From contig JBMYMD010000001.1 in the NCBI GenBank assembly GCA_049596955.1, forward strand, positions 124,001 through 188,000: 64,000 nucleotides of DNA, written 5' to 3'. Under the pieces are notes generated by a model, which had not been told where the DNA came from, did no database searches, and saw only the letters and a program-made list of their open reading frames with translations. The position numbers were made by a program, and so were the translations under genes. Position 1 is the stretch's first letter. Each line of letters begins with the position of its first letter. Origin of the DNA: UBA3478 sp049596955. Its GTDB lineage: Bacteria; Bacteroidota; Bacteroidia; Flavobacteriales; Flavobacteriaceae. Below are positions 9,766-18,778 of the stretch, piece by piece.

Positions 9766-9788
9766 AATTGTTAAAATGAAGTTGACCA

Positions 9789-10580
9789 TTGCATACCTTA
9801 ACAGCACTTTATTCTTATCCTATTAAATCCATTCAAGGAATTACTCATCAGACTTGTCAAGTCCAGGATAGAGGATTAGCTCTTGACCGAAGATGGATGC
9901 TCATTGACCAAAACAACAATTTTATTACCCAGCGCACAGAACAGCGTATGGCATTGTTTCGAACGCATATGCGCAAAAACCATATTGAATTAGAATTTGA
10001 GGGAGAAAAAACTCAAGTTCCTCTTTTGGAACACTCTAACTCTTCTATAGAGGTGCGTATTTGGAACGATAGCTGTATGGCTTATTTAGTAGATACGCAG
10101 CTCGACTCTTGGCTGAGCTCCAAATTAGGCAAATCATGCAGACTTGTATATATGCCTGATAGTACTAAAAGGTTGGTCGAAAAGTTTGAGCATACCTCAA
10201 ATCACATCACTGGATTTTCAGATGCCTATCCCTTCTTAATTATTTCAGAGCAATCGCTAGAAGACCTTAATTCGAGGTTGCCAAATGCCATTAGTATGAA
10301 ACGTTTCAGACCAAATCTAGTCATAAAGGCGAGTCGAGCATTTGAAGAAGATTCTTGGAGAACTATAAGAGTCGGCGAGGTAATTTTTGATTTAGTTAAA
10401 CCATGTAAACGTTGTGTTCTAACCACAGTGAATCCAGAAACGGGAGAAAAAGGAGACGAACCTTTAAAAACCCTAAGTAGCTATCGCAAGATTAATAATG
10501 AAATCTTATTTGGACAAAATGCTGTACAGCGCAATAATGGTGAAATTCATGTTGGAGCCAAAATTGAAATCTTAGCATAG
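9789..10580 (+). CDS. MOSC domain protein (mARC/YcbX-like molybdenum-cofactor enzyme)
   Basis: It is 263 residues long. The N-terminal beta-barrel domain begins with ALYSYPIKSIQGI and GLALDRRWMLID, both typical. The C-terminal MOSC domain has RFRPNLVI and KPCKRCVLTTVNPETGEKG; the Cys of the C-x-x-C-x-x-T segment is where the family ligates Mo or carries sulfur. The start is a TTG at 9789. An upstream ATG (9776) is out of frame and closes after 16 codons. Family members reduce N-hydroxylated compounds. Unlike YcbX it has no ferredoxin domain, but the next gene encodes one. Confidence 0.88.
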   Translation: MHTLTALYSYPIKSIQGITHQTCQVQDRGLALDRRWMLIDQNNNFITQRTEQRMALFRTHMRKNHIELEFEGEKTQVPLLEHSNSSIEVRIWNDSCMAYLVDTQLDSWLSSKLGKSCRLVYMPDSTKRLVEKFEHTSNHITGFSDAYPFLIISEQSLEDLNSRLPNAISMKRFRPNLVIKASRAFEEDSWRTIRVGEVIFDLVKPCKRCVLTTVNPETGEKGDEPLKTLSSYRKINNEILFGQNAVQRNNGEIHVGAKIEILA

Positions 10581-10613
10581 ATTAGCTCTTTTTCAAATTC
10601 AAAAGGTCAAACA

Positions 10614-10632
10614 AAAGTGGCTTGTCCACTTT
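10614..10632 (+). terminator. Weak hairpin between the MOSC gene and the redox cassette
   Basis: AAAGTGG pairs with CCACTTT around a 5-base loop. The T-rich stretch (tatttttatt) comes about 9 bases later, so it may be a poor terminator or only a chance hairpin. Confidence 0.35.
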
Positions 10633-10685
10633 GAATCCTCTATTTTTATTATCTGTTTCCTATTTATAGAGCTTTAGAGTATCAC

Positions 10686-12368
10686 GTGAATTTTGCAGAA
10701 GTTAAAATCATCCATAAAAGAAATTTAACACCACTTTGTGTTGAATTCACTTTGGAATTACCCAAAAAACACAAAAGATATTTTCAGCCTCAACCAGGTC
10801 AATATATAACGCTTAAAATCTCTGACGAAAAGGTAACTCAAGCCAGAAATTACTCCATCAGTAAGTTCAATCCAACGGAAAACTCATTCAGTATTGCGGT
10901 TAAAAAAGTGGATAATGGCTGGTTCTCTAATCGCCTAATTAAAAACTTTCAAATCGGAGACAATATTAGGGTTAGTGAGCCTCAGGGCGAATTTCAAATT
11001 TCAAAAAAAGACAGAAAAACCTACAAACAATTCGTTTTTTTAAGCGGTGGTAGTGGAATTACACCCATTTTAAACCTAATAGAGGAATTAAAAACGCAGG
11101 CTTACACAGGAAACATTATACTCATTTATGGAAATAAAACAGAAGAAGAAATTATATACAAAGAAGAGCTAGATCAACTTCAAGATCATTGGCCCAATTT
11201 TAAAATAATCTATGGTTTAGAAGAAAGCCTTTCAGAAGAATTTGAAAAATGCCGACTCACTGTAAATTGTTTAAAAGGACTGTTTGAAAAGTATCAAATC
11301 AAAAGTGCTAATAGTTGTTTTTTAGCGAGTGGACCTCCAATTATCATTGATAATTTAAGATTCTTCTTACAAGAAATTAAGGTCAACCTTACACATTTGA
11401 AGTTTGAAAAGTTTTTTCTTGAATTAGACTTAAACACGACTCAACAGCAAATAGAGGTTGAAATAAATAAGGAACGAAAGCAAATCGTTGTTGCGGCTCA
11501 GCAAACTCTTTTAGACGCCTGTTTGAATGCCGGACTTTCGATTGAGCACAACTGTAAATCAGGCAGTTGTCGAAGTTGTCAGGCCATCGTAAAAAAAGGT
11601 GAAGTCTTTCCCTTCAGTAAGAGCCGAAAAGTCTTAACCTGTCAAACAGGAGCAAATGATTCAAACCTTAAACTGAGTTTTGACATTCCGTTGATTCAAT
11701 CCCTTTGGAGCGATAGAAACTTACTCATTGCAACGGGAATGTTACTGGCCTTGCTACTTCTTATACCAATCCAGCATCCCGACAACGAAGTGTTCTTGGC
11801 TAAGGGTGAGTTTAACACTGGACACGAGGACTTGAGCTGTGTGCAATGTCACAGTAGCGCTGATGGCACACTAAGGCAACAATTACAGCACAACACCAAA
11901 GAATTACTTCAGGCCAGCTTTGATTTTACCACATTTGGAAATAAGAAGGTTGATAATGAGCAGTGTTTAAAATGTCATCAACGCCCAAATGACCGACATC
12001 CAACCCACCGCTTCAATGAACCTCGATTTAAAGAGGCTATCGCTCAAATACAGGCTCAAAATTGCACAACTTGTCACGGGGAACACCTCGGTCGAAGGGT
12101 GAAATTTGAACAAGTAGACTTTTGCGTGAATTGTCACAGCGATACCGAAATTAAAAACGACCCCATCGACTTTAAACACGCTGATTTAATTTTACAAAAC
12201 AAATGGGACACCTGTATACAATGTCACGACTTTCACGGAAATCACGAAATGCAAGTTCCTGTAGCCATAAAAGACACTCTTTCTAAAAAAGAATTAAACG
12301 ACTATTACCGAGGGGGTGCTGATCCTTTTGGGGGAGTCAAGACCTATATGGCTATATTAGACGAATAA
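10686..12368 (+). CDS. Fusion: FAD/NAD(P)H reductase, 2Fe-2S ferredoxin, TM helix, pentaheme cytochrome c
   Basis: The 560-residue protein starts at GTG. Residues 1-240 are a ferredoxin-NADP-reductase-like module: R54-NYSIS binds FAD and GGSGITP (121-127) opens the nucleotide site. Residues 255-335 are a plant-type 2Fe-2S domain with Cys290, 295, 298 and 319. One transmembrane helix (about 344-362) follows. The C-terminal 195 residues hold five c-haem motifs: CVQCH (385), CLKCH (427), CTTCH (460), CVNCH (480) and CIQCH (510). With the N-terminus inside and haems outside, it looks built to pass electrons from cytoplasmic NAD(P)H to periplasmic haems. It is the first gene of a three-gene cassette, 3 bases before the next. 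Confidence 0.85.
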   Translation: MNFAEVKIIHKRNLTPLCVEFTLELPKKHKRYFQPQPGQYITLKISDEKVTQARNYSISKFNPTENSFSIAVKKVDNGWFSNRLIKNFQIGDNIRVSEPQGEFQISKKDRKTYKQFVFLSGGSGITPILNLIEELKTQAYTGNIILIYGNKTEEEIIYKEELDQLQDHWPNFKIIYGLEESLSEEFEKCRLTVNCLKGLFEKYQIKSANSCFLASGPPIIIDNLRFFLQEIKVNLTHLKFEKFFLELDLNTTQQQIEVEINKERKQIVVAAQQTLLDACLNAGLSIEHNCKSGSCRSCQAIVKKGEVFPFSKSRKVLTCQTGANDSNLKLSFDIPLIQSLWSDRNLLIATGMLLALLLLIPIQHPDNEVFLAKGEFNTGHEDLSCVQCHSSADGTLRQQLQHNTKELLQASFDFTTFGNKKVDNEQCLKCHQRPNDRHPTHRFNEPRFKEAIAQIQAQNCTTCHGEHLGRRVKFEQVDFCVNCHSDTEIKNDPIDFKHADLILQNKWDTCIQCHDFHGNHEMQVPVAIKDTLSKKELNDYYRGGADPFGGVKTYMAILDE

Positions 12369-12371
12369 ACT

Positions 12372-13202
12372 ATGACAAAGAAAACCTTTTTCTACAGCCT
12401 GCTTATACTGCTTCTAATAGCATTGAATGTGTATCTTTTCGTTACCGCTCCAGCGCCATTGTCTCAAGATAAGGCAATCGAAAAGAAAACCTATTCTGTT
12501 GAAGAAGCTTTTGAATTACTCGCCCACTTAAACGATTCTTATCGTACCCTTTATACCAAAGCTATTGTAGGTAAAGGCAAAGAAAATGGATTAAACTTTG
12601 ATGAAGATTGGCAAAATAAAAAAGTAGAAGCTGGACCACTACCCGCTCTATTTTTACGAGGAACATCTCAAGAAATTGAAAAAAGGCCTATTCCACTTGG
12701 ACTCTATCTAGGCTCTGATTTCCCAATTGAAAAATCAAATAAATTTAGTGGTATTCAAGCTGAGAAATTTCAAGAAATTAAAACGGATAGAAAACCTCGA
12801 TTTTTTTATGACACGGGTTCAGAACGACACATTGCCATGTTTCCGGACATCGCTTCCGCAGCGGCATGTGTCAGTTGTCACAACGAACATCCAAATACTT
12901 CTAAAGACGATTGGAAATTAGGAGATATCATGGGAGCAACAACATGGTCCTACCCCAAAGATTCGCTCTCCACAGATGAGGTGGTAGAGTGGGTTCAAGT
13001 CTATCAAACTGCTGCGCTTACGACTTATGCGCATTACCTCTCAGAGACGCAAAAGTTCACCCAAAATGAAAAGCCAAGTATAGGCGAAAATTGGCCAGAT
13101 AAAGGATATTATCTCCCATCTCGTGAACGATTTGCAGACTCTGTAAATCAGTTAACTGCAGCTGTTATTGCTGACTATATGATTCGACTCGATGAGTTTT
13201 AA
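12372..13202 (+). CDS. DUF3365 (Tll0287-like) periplasmic haem protein
   Basis: This 276-residue protein has an N-terminal signal/anchor (SLLILLLIALNVYLFVTA). The DUF3365 body contains EEAFELLAHLNDSYRTLYTKA, PALFLRG and YDTGSERHIAMFPDIASAAACVSCHNEHP. The single c-haem motif is C166-V-S-C-H170. Tll0287-type proteins are PAS-like haem c proteins proposed to act in redox sensing or electron transfer. It overlaps the next gene by 11 bases and follows the reductase fusion by 3, so the three are one translation unit. Confidence 0.83.
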   Translation: MTKKTFFYSLLILLLIALNVYLFVTAPAPLSQDKAIEKKTYSVEEAFELLAHLNDSYRTLYTKAIVGKGKENGLNFDEDWQNKKVEAGPLPALFLRGTSQEIEKRPIPLGLYLGSDFPIEKSNKFSGIQAEKFQEIKTDRKPRFFYDTGSERHIAMFPDIASAAACVSCHNEHPNTSKDDWKLGDIMGATTWSYPKDSLSTDEVVEWVQVYQTAALTTYAHYLSETQKFTQNEKPSIGENWPDKGYYLPSRERFADSVNQLTAAVIADYMIRLDEF

Positions 13203-13665
13203 AGAACGATTCATAGGATTCTCTTTACTGCTTTTGTATCTCATTCAATACGAATTGAATTGGTCTTGGGAACCCTTAGAATCACTACAAGAGAATGATT
13301 GGTATAAAAACAGTACAGGATTTTTACTCTTTGGTCTGTTTTTAATACATTGGATGCTTCCTGTACAGCGGTACTTTTTTGATTTAAAAGAAGCAGAATT
13401 CGATAAAAAATTAAAGCAACACAACAAAATTGGCCTTTATAGTCCTATCATTTTTTACTTACATGCGATTAAACCTGAATATGGATTTTTACTTGCCTTG
13501 GCGGGATTATACCTCTTTAATCAGCTCGTTGGATTACTTCTAGAATACAGCTATAAGTCGAAATCGAGAGTCCTCAATCTTTTGTTGAGCTTGCACATTA
13601 TAGGTGTCTCGCTCCTAGTTGTGGGCGTTGGACTGCATATCTGGTTGGTGTTTTATTACAACTGA
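13192..13665 (+). CDS. Small His-rich integral membrane protein, possible b-haem carrier
   Basis: The 157-residue protein has about four transmembrane helices (roughly 8-20, 42-57, 83-117, 129-154). Histidines in or next to helices are H53, H77, H91, H135 and H149. H135 and H149 are 14 residues apart on one helix, the spacing used to ligate two stacked b-haems in ferric-reductase-like proteins. I do not recognise the family. Its overlap with the DUF3365 gene suggests it forms the transmembrane electron path for the upstream reductase, which has only one helix of its own. The gene end overlaps the convergent hydrolase gene by 10 bases. Confidence 0.6.
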   Translation: MSFKERFIGFSLLLLYLIQYELNWSWEPLESLQENDWYKNSTGFLLFGLFLIHWMLPVQRYFFDLKEAEFDKKLKQHNKIGLYSPIIFYLHAIKPEYGFLLALAGLYLFNQLVGLLLEYSYKSKSRVLNLLLSLHIIGVSLLVVGVGLHIWLVFYYN

Positions 13666-14711
13666 GGATAGTCTTCAGCATTGTTGCGTTTATTGTCTGT
13701 TGGAGAGGCGACTACAAGACCGACGGTATTTATCAGAAATTGAGCAGTCTCTTGATATACCTCTTCGACTGCAGCAGAAGCCAAAGGGCTCGCAATAATA
13801 TGATTTCCTGCCTCTGGAAATGCTACCTTGTATTTTTTTGACTCAGGTGTAGCTATTTGCTCGTACATCTCGAGCATTGCATCAACACTCACCACCTTGT
13901 CCTGTTCCTCTTCATTTTTATAGTAGTAGCCCAAAAAAAGTGGCTCTTCTACCGTTTTAAAGGTAGCCTTATTCATATGTGTACTTAAAAAAGCTTGAAG
14001 CTCAGGCAGTGCCGAAACAGCGTAATGATCATTCCAAAATGGTTTTCTGCGCTGTGGAACATCAGGGTAAAACTGATCAGAACCTTGAATTTTTTTTGCA
14101 ATTTGAGCGCCCCAAGGATTATCTAGAATTTTGGCTGTTGGACTGTAAATTTCGATATTGGGAGAATACAGCACGACGGCTTTCAAATTTTCAATTTCTG
14201 AAGCGAGGTATAAAGCGAGCGATCCACCCGTTGAAGTTGAAACCAAAATCAGTTCTTCACCTAAAAGTTGTCCATAAGCTATGGCCTCCTTTGCCGATTG
14301 AATCAATTTATCTGCGGTCATCTCTTCAAAAGGAACTTGCTTTTCAATACCGTGTGCATATAATCTCGGTAAATACAAATTAGCACCAAATGTTTCAGCT
14401 AGACGGTAATGTACGGGAGCACCTTCTTGTTTTGAGGCAGACCACCCGTGTAGATAGACAATGCTGTATTTGGTCTTTACACCAGCCTGATCAGCCCAAA
14501 TAATTTCGGATTCATTATCAGGCTTTAAGCCTTTTACTTTTCGTTCTTTTTGGTCGATATAAGTTTCGATATTCTCAATGGACACCTCTAATTTCGGAAG
14601 TTGTTTGTCCTCAGTAATCTTGGGTCGGGGACCTAAAGCGTAAATCAATACAACTAAGAATACTGCAGTGATGAGAATTTTTGATCTTTTGCCAAATACG
14701 AACTTTTTCAT
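13656..14711 (-). CDS. Alpha/beta hydrolase, membrane-anchored
   Basis: The 351-residue protein has an N-terminal anchor (ILITAVFLVVLIYALG), so the catalytic domain is periplasmic. Fold marks are IVYLHGWSASKQEG (oxyanion region), LPRLYAHG, and the nucleophile elbow LVSTSTGGSLALYLAS. Here the usual G-x-S-x-G reads S-T-S-T-G. GNHIIASPL carries the probable catalytic His. The substrate is unknown; lipase or esterase is most likely. It is convergent with the redox cassette and a single gene on its strand. Confidence 0.8.
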   Translation of the reverse strand: MKKFVFGKRSKILITAVFLVVLIYALGPRPKITEDKQLPKLEVSIENIETYIDQKERKVKGLKPDNESEIIWADQAGVKTKYSIVYLHGWSASKQEGAPVHYRLAETFGANLYLPRLYAHGIEKQVPFEEMTADKLIQSAKEAIAYGQLLGEELILVSTSTGGSLALYLASEIENLKAVVLYSPNIEIYSPTAKILDNPWGAQIAKKIQGSDQFYPDVPQRRKPFWNDHYAVSALPELQAFLSTHMNKATFKTVEEPLFLGYYYKNEEEQDKVVSVDAMLEMYEQIATPESKKYKVAFPEAGNHIIASPLASAAVEEVYQETAQFLINTVGLVVASPTDNKRNNAEDYPQL

Positions 14712-14795
14712 GTTAGCTGATTACTTGTGGCTTTAACAAAATTATTTCATATTTTTTTAATAGCTTGATACACTAAACACACCAACAGTAGACAG

Positions 14796-16058
14796 ATGAT
14801 AAATTCGAAAGTAAAGATTTTTTTAAAAGCACTTGGCCCAGGAATTTTATTTGCCTCAATGGCCATTGGAACTTCTCATTTAGTGCTTTCTACAAAGGCT
14901 GGAGCGACTTACGGAATATTGATGGCCATACCTATTGCACTGGCCAATGTTTTGAAGTATCCCTTCTTTGAATTTGGAGTGCGTTATACACAATCCACTG
15001 AAACCTCTTTAATCGAAGGATATTCAAGAAGAGGAAAGACTTATTTATATCTCTATGGACTTATAACTCTTGTGAGCACATTTACGGTTTTATCTGCACT
15101 TTACAGTGTCACTACAGGTTTGTTGGCGAACTTGATGAAGTGGAATGAAATTCCTTTGGAATACATCTCCGCAGGTTTGTTTCTATTCATCACTGCTCTT
15201 CTTGTCATCGGGCGTTATAAATTTTTAGAACAGGCATTAAAAATAATTATCAGCGTTTTATTTTTTGCCTTACTCGCCACTACAATAATGGTTGTTAATG
15301 ATGGTAAAGCACCAGTAATTGATGCTTTCGAGGCTCCAAAGTGGTTTGATAAAGTTGGTGTACTCTTTCTAATCAGTTTGGTAGGATGGATGCCAACAGC
15401 TGTAGAAGCATCTGGATGGGTAAGTATGTGGAGTTTAGAAAAAATGAAATCCAAAAGTTTTAAACCCAACTTTACGCAAGCGATGAGAGAATTTGACACA
15501 GGTTACTGGCTCACCGCAATTTTGGCTTTTTTCTTTCTAATTATGGGATATTACACCCTTTACGGTAGTGGTAATCAACTCTCTGAAAGTAGTGTAGCAT
15601 TTGCAAATGATCTAGTCGAGCTCTTTACGGTTCAATTGGGCAACTGGGCTTATGCCCTAATTGCTACCGCTGCGTTTGCAACTATGTTTAGCACTTGTAT
15701 GACCGCTCACGATGCTGTCGCAAGAGTGAGTAATGCTGTGCTGCAAGAACTCAAGTGGATTCCTAAGGACAAATCATACATAAAATTACAATTTGCAATA
15801 ATGGTCATCGTTCTAGGAATAGTGAACTGGATAGTTATTAATGTTTTTTCGTCTAATATGATGTTCTTGGTTGGACTAGCAACTTCAACATCATTTGTTT
15901 TTGCTCCAATCATAGGATATATGAATCTCAAAAACATCAAAGGAAAAGAAATGAATCCTGAACACCGTCCAGGCAAGCATATGATTCTTCTGACCTATGT
16001 CGGAATGTTTTTCTTAGGTGTTTTCGCCCTGTATTACTTGTATTTACAATTCACTTAA
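14796..16058 (+). CDS. Nramp-fold transporter lacking the metal-binding DPGN and MPH motifs
   Basis: This 420-residue, about 11-helix transporter aligns with Nramp proteins (ALGPGILFA at helix 1; AGATYGI). The metal-binding Asp-Pro-Gly-Asn of helix 1 aligns with Gly-Thr-Ser-His (GTSH). Helix 6 has GWMPTAVEASGW, where metal carriers have MPH. Nramp proteins bring in Mn2+ or Fe2+ through the Asp, Asn and Met side chains; only the Met is kept. It may carry another ion or small solute. The 3' end overlaps the convergent fabD end by 15 bases. Confidence 0.8.
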   Translation: MINSKVKIFLKALGPGILFASMAIGTSHLVLSTKAGATYGILMAIPIALANVLKYPFFEFGVRYTQSTETSLIEGYSRRGKTYLYLYGLITLVSTFTVLSALYSVTTGLLANLMKWNEIPLEYISAGLFLFITALLVIGRYKFLEQALKIIISVLFFALLATTIMVVNDGKAPVIDAFEAPKWFDKVGVLFLISLVGWMPTAVEASGWVSMWSLEKMKSKSFKPNFTQAMREFDTGYWLTAILAFFFLIMGYYTLYGSGNQLSESSVAFANDLVELFTVQLGNWAYALIATAAFATMFSTCMTAHDAVARVSNAVLQELKWIPKDKSYIKLQFAIMVIVLGIVNWIVINVFSSNMMFLVGLATSTSFVFAPIIGYMNLKNIKGKEMNPEHRPGKHMILLTYVGMFFLGVFALYYLYLQFT

Positions 16059-16937
16059 AGGATTTCCCGAAGAGGTTTTTGCTGCTCGGTCTATTTTTTT
16101 AACCAAACCTTGTAAAACCTTTCCTGGGCCCAATTCGATAAATTCATTAGCACCATCAGCAATCATATTTTGAACACTTTGAGTCCAACGAACCGCGGAG
16201 GTTAACTGAGCAATGAGTTCAGTCTTGATTTCAGCTGCATTATCAACTCCTCTTGCAACGGTATTTTGGTAAACTGGACATATTGGGTTCTGAAAATTGG
16301 TGTTCTGAATGGATTGCTCTAAGCGCTCTCTGGCCGGCTTCATCAGTGGTGAGTGAAATGCTCCCCCAACAGGCAATAATAGCGCTCTTCGAGCTCCTTT
16401 TTCTTTGGCTGATTCACATGCTGCCTCTACCGCAGACCATTGACCTGAAATAACTAACTGGCCTGGACAATTATAATTAGCGGCTACCACAACGCCTTGT
16501 TGTTCTTGACAGAGTTGTTCAACCACCTGATCTTCTAGTCCTAAAATTGCCGCCATAGTTCCTTTTTCGACATCACAAGCTTCTTGCATCGCTTGCGCAC
16601 GTTCACTTACTAAACGCAATCCATCCTCAAAACTTAATGCACCCGCGGCCACTAAGGCTGAAAACTCACCTAGGGAATGACCTGCGACCATGTCAGGTTT
16701 AAAGTCTTCACCGAGAAGTTTGGCAATTATAACCGAGTGAATAAAAATGGCGGGTTGGGTGACTTTGGTTTGTTTCAACTCCTCTGGAGCTCCTTCAAAC
16801 ATGGTTTTTGAAATTGAAAAACCAAGAATATCATCAGCTGACTTAAATAGATCTCTTCCGAGGGCGTTATTCTCATAAAGATCTAATCCCATTCCAGTGA
16901 ACTGGGCTCCTTGACCAGGAAATACATATGCTTTCAT
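16044..16937 (-). CDS. fabD: Malonyl-CoA:ACP transacylase FabD
   Basis: FabD loads malonate onto acyl carrier protein for fatty acid synthesis. Seen are the N-terminal AYVFPGQGAQFTGMG, the nucleophile motif GHSLGEFSAL, Arg in LVSERAQAMQ, the catalytic His in GGAFHSPLM, and the C-terminal ELGPGKVLQGL. The best start is the ATG at 16937 (MKAYVFPGQGAQ); an ATG at 16958 would add seven residues without homologous character. It follows the gamma-carbonic-anhydrase-like gene with a small gap. Confidence 0.96.
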   Translation of the reverse strand: MKAYVFPGQGAQFTGMGLDLYENNALGRDLFKSADDILGFSISKTMFEGAPEELKQTKVTQPAIFIHSVIIAKLLGEDFKPDMVAGHSLGEFSALVAAGALSFEDGLRLVSERAQAMQEACDVEKGTMAAILGLEDQVVEQLCQEQQGVVVAANYNCPGQLVISGQWSAVEAACESAKEKGARRALLLPVGGAFHSPLMKPARERLEQSIQNTNFQNPICPVYQNTVARGVDNAAEIKTELIAQLTSAVRWTQSVQNMIADGANEFIELGPGKVLQGLVKKIDRAAKTSSGNPLSEL

Positions 16938-16950
16938 GTTTACTTTGTGT

Positions 16951-17472
16951 TTATTCATGCTCCTCTTTAAACCAAGAAGCGTAAGTTTTATAATTATTGG
17001 CGATTCGTTCTATTTCTTGTTTTTGAAGGTCAGGACTGACTTCACCTATTTTTTTTGCAGGAATTCCAGCGTAAATTGAGCCCGAAGACACCTTGGTACC
17101 CTTGATCAATACCGCTCCTGCAGCAATGATTGATTTAGACTCTACGATACAATCATCCATCACTATACTACCCATACCAATTAAAACCTTATCTTCTATC
17201 GTACAGCCGTGTACAATAGCATTATGGCCAACTGAAACAAAATTACCTATGATTGTAGGAGATTTTTTAAACGTACAATGTACAACAGCATTGTCTTGAA
17301 TATTGACTGAATCACCTAGTTTGATAAAGTGTACATCTGCTCTAAGTACTGCATTATACCAAATGCTGCAGTTTTCTCCCATACTAAGCTGTCCAATTAA
17401 GGAAGCATTCTCTGCAATAAAGCAACTTTCTGGGACAACTGGAGTATATCCTCGAACACTTTTTATAAGCAT
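16951..17472 (-). CDS. Gamma-carbonic-anhydrase-like left-handed beta-helix protein
   Basis: The roughly 173-residue protein is built of hexapeptide repeats ([LIV]-G-x-x-x-x): SLIGQLSMGENCSIW, NAVLRADVHFIKLG, NIQDNAVVHC, VGHNAIVHGC, LIGMGSIVMD. The zinc-site histidines of gamma-CA-like proteins are seen in VVHC and VGHNAIVHG. It forms a trimer. Activity may be carbonate hydration or none, as in YrdA/PaaY relatives. The ATG at 17472 (MLIKSVRGYTP) fits the family better than the ATG at 17484. Confidence 0.88.
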   Translation of the reverse strand: MLIKSVRGYTPVVPESCFIAENASLIGQLSMGENCSIWYNAVLRADVHFIKLGDSVNIQDNAVVHCTFKKSPTIIGNFVSVGHNAIVHGCTIEDKVLIGMGSIVMDDCIVESKSIIAAGAVLIKGTKVSSGSIYAGIPAKKIGEVSPDLQKQEIERIANNYKTYASWFKEEHE

Positions 17473-17521
17473 AAGTGATAGCAATTAGAGCACAAATATA
17501 CTCAAAGTCTCTTGGGATAAC

Positions 17522-18649
17522 TTAATAAAACGGTGATGCCGAATTGATTGAATTTTCATAATAGCGCATGCCATTTCCACTGAGCTTTAGTCCTAGGGTT
17601 AATTGATGGTAAGTTACCCCTGGAATGAGCATTTCAGATTGATTGAACTGGTTTTTATAAAAACTGTCAAAAGCACTTTGAACACTCATCGTGTAAGCAA
17701 GCATAATTTTTTGATTTTGAAATCCGAGCAAAAACGAAAGTGATGAAAAGTTACCCTCGTAAATACTTGAAGGATCTCTATTAGGATTAGTTGCTAAATC
17801 CGGATCATTTCTCACGTCATTGTTGTCAAAGCCAGGTGCGGTTCTGTAGGATATGGCTCCCCAAAGGACATTAGTTTTGACGTAAGTGTATGTTTTAAAA
17901 TTAAAATCTAAAGTGTAAGGTAAGAATTTAGGTTTAAAAGGAGAATTCTCAGGAATAAAACCTGTTTGAAACATTACAGAAGGCTCTATTTTTATCGAAT
18001 TGGCACTTTGAATAAAGCCCAAATGAAGGGCAAATTGAGAAGATGCACTATCAAAGTCACTAAAACTAGCACTTTTCGAGCTAATGTTATTTAGAACACT
18101 GTGAATAAAATATTTGCTCGTGACAAATGATAAACCAACATCATAAGTCAATAAACGCTCCAAAATTACCTCTGTTAAATCAACAGCTCCAAATCTACTA
18201 TACTTTAATCCCATATAATTCATACGAGCTCCAATAGCTAGTCTTCGAATACTCCGAATATTATTACCAAAATATATGGATCTTGCTAATCCGGTTGAAA
18301 CTTTTGAAATAGATGGATAATTTCTAGTGTCATTATAAACCGAAAAACTGACCCCTGTGCGATCCCATACACGATGATGAGTACTCCATTCGTATATCGT
18401 TGGCAATTCAAAGTTTCGATTAATCTCGATTACGCTGGGCAAGGTTAAATAATTATCGTTCACCAGTTGTTTATCTGTAAATAAAACATTTCTAAGAGAA
18501 ATATGTGACTGTCCTCCCACTGCTAACCCGGAAACCCCAGGAAAAACCACATAATTTTTAGTAGTTAAATAATCCTGATTTATTGGAGCATGAAACTGCG
18601 GATAAGCATTCAGCGAGCAAATGATAAGCACAAAAAATATCCGTTTCAT
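17522..18649 (-). CDS. PorP/SprF-family outer-membrane protein (type IX secretion-associated)
   Basis: The 375-residue protein has a signal peptide (IFFVLIICSLNAYPQF) and an all-beta, aromatic-rich body. QFHAPINQDYL and FPGVSGLAVGGQSHISLRNV near the N-terminus, many predicted amphipathic strands, and LTLGLKLSGNGMRYYENSINSASPFY at the end fit the PorP/SprF family. These sit in the outer membrane and often support secretion or anchoring of a type IX cargo. No large adhesin gene is next to it here. A divergent promoter region separates it from the Nfu gene. Confidence 0.7.
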   Translation of the reverse strand: MKRIFFVLIICSLNAYPQFHAPINQDYLTTKNYVVFPGVSGLAVGGQSHISLRNVLFTDKQLVNDNYLTLPSVIEINRNFELPTIYEWSTHHRVWDRTGVSFSVYNDTRNYPSISKVSTGLARSIYFGNNIRSIRRLAIGARMNYMGLKYSRFGAVDLTEVILERLLTYDVGLSFVTSKYFIHSVLNNISSKSASFSDFDSASSQFALHLGFIQSANSIKIEPSVMFQTGFIPENSPFKPKFLPYTLDFNFKTYTYVKTNVLWGAISYRTAPGFDNNDVRNDPDLATNPNRDPSSIYEGNFSSLSFLLGFQNQKIMLAYTMSVQSAFDSFYKNQFNQSEMLIPGVTYHQLTLGLKLSGNGMRYYENSINSASPFY

Positions 18650-18778
18650 TTAAAGGATGTTTGCAATAAAGATATTCAAGTATTTAATGGATTTTGGGAG
18701 TAGTTCGATAATTGTCAAAAAAATGATTTTAAAGGCTAAATTACAAGTCTATGAGCACCATTTTTACACCCCTTAGTG

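Noticed and set aside
9776..9826. ATG start 13 bases upstream of the MOSC gene suggesting a frameshift
   Set aside because: The frame closes after 16 codons and its product is unlike the family. The TTG at 9789 gives the normal N-terminus, so the gene is intact.
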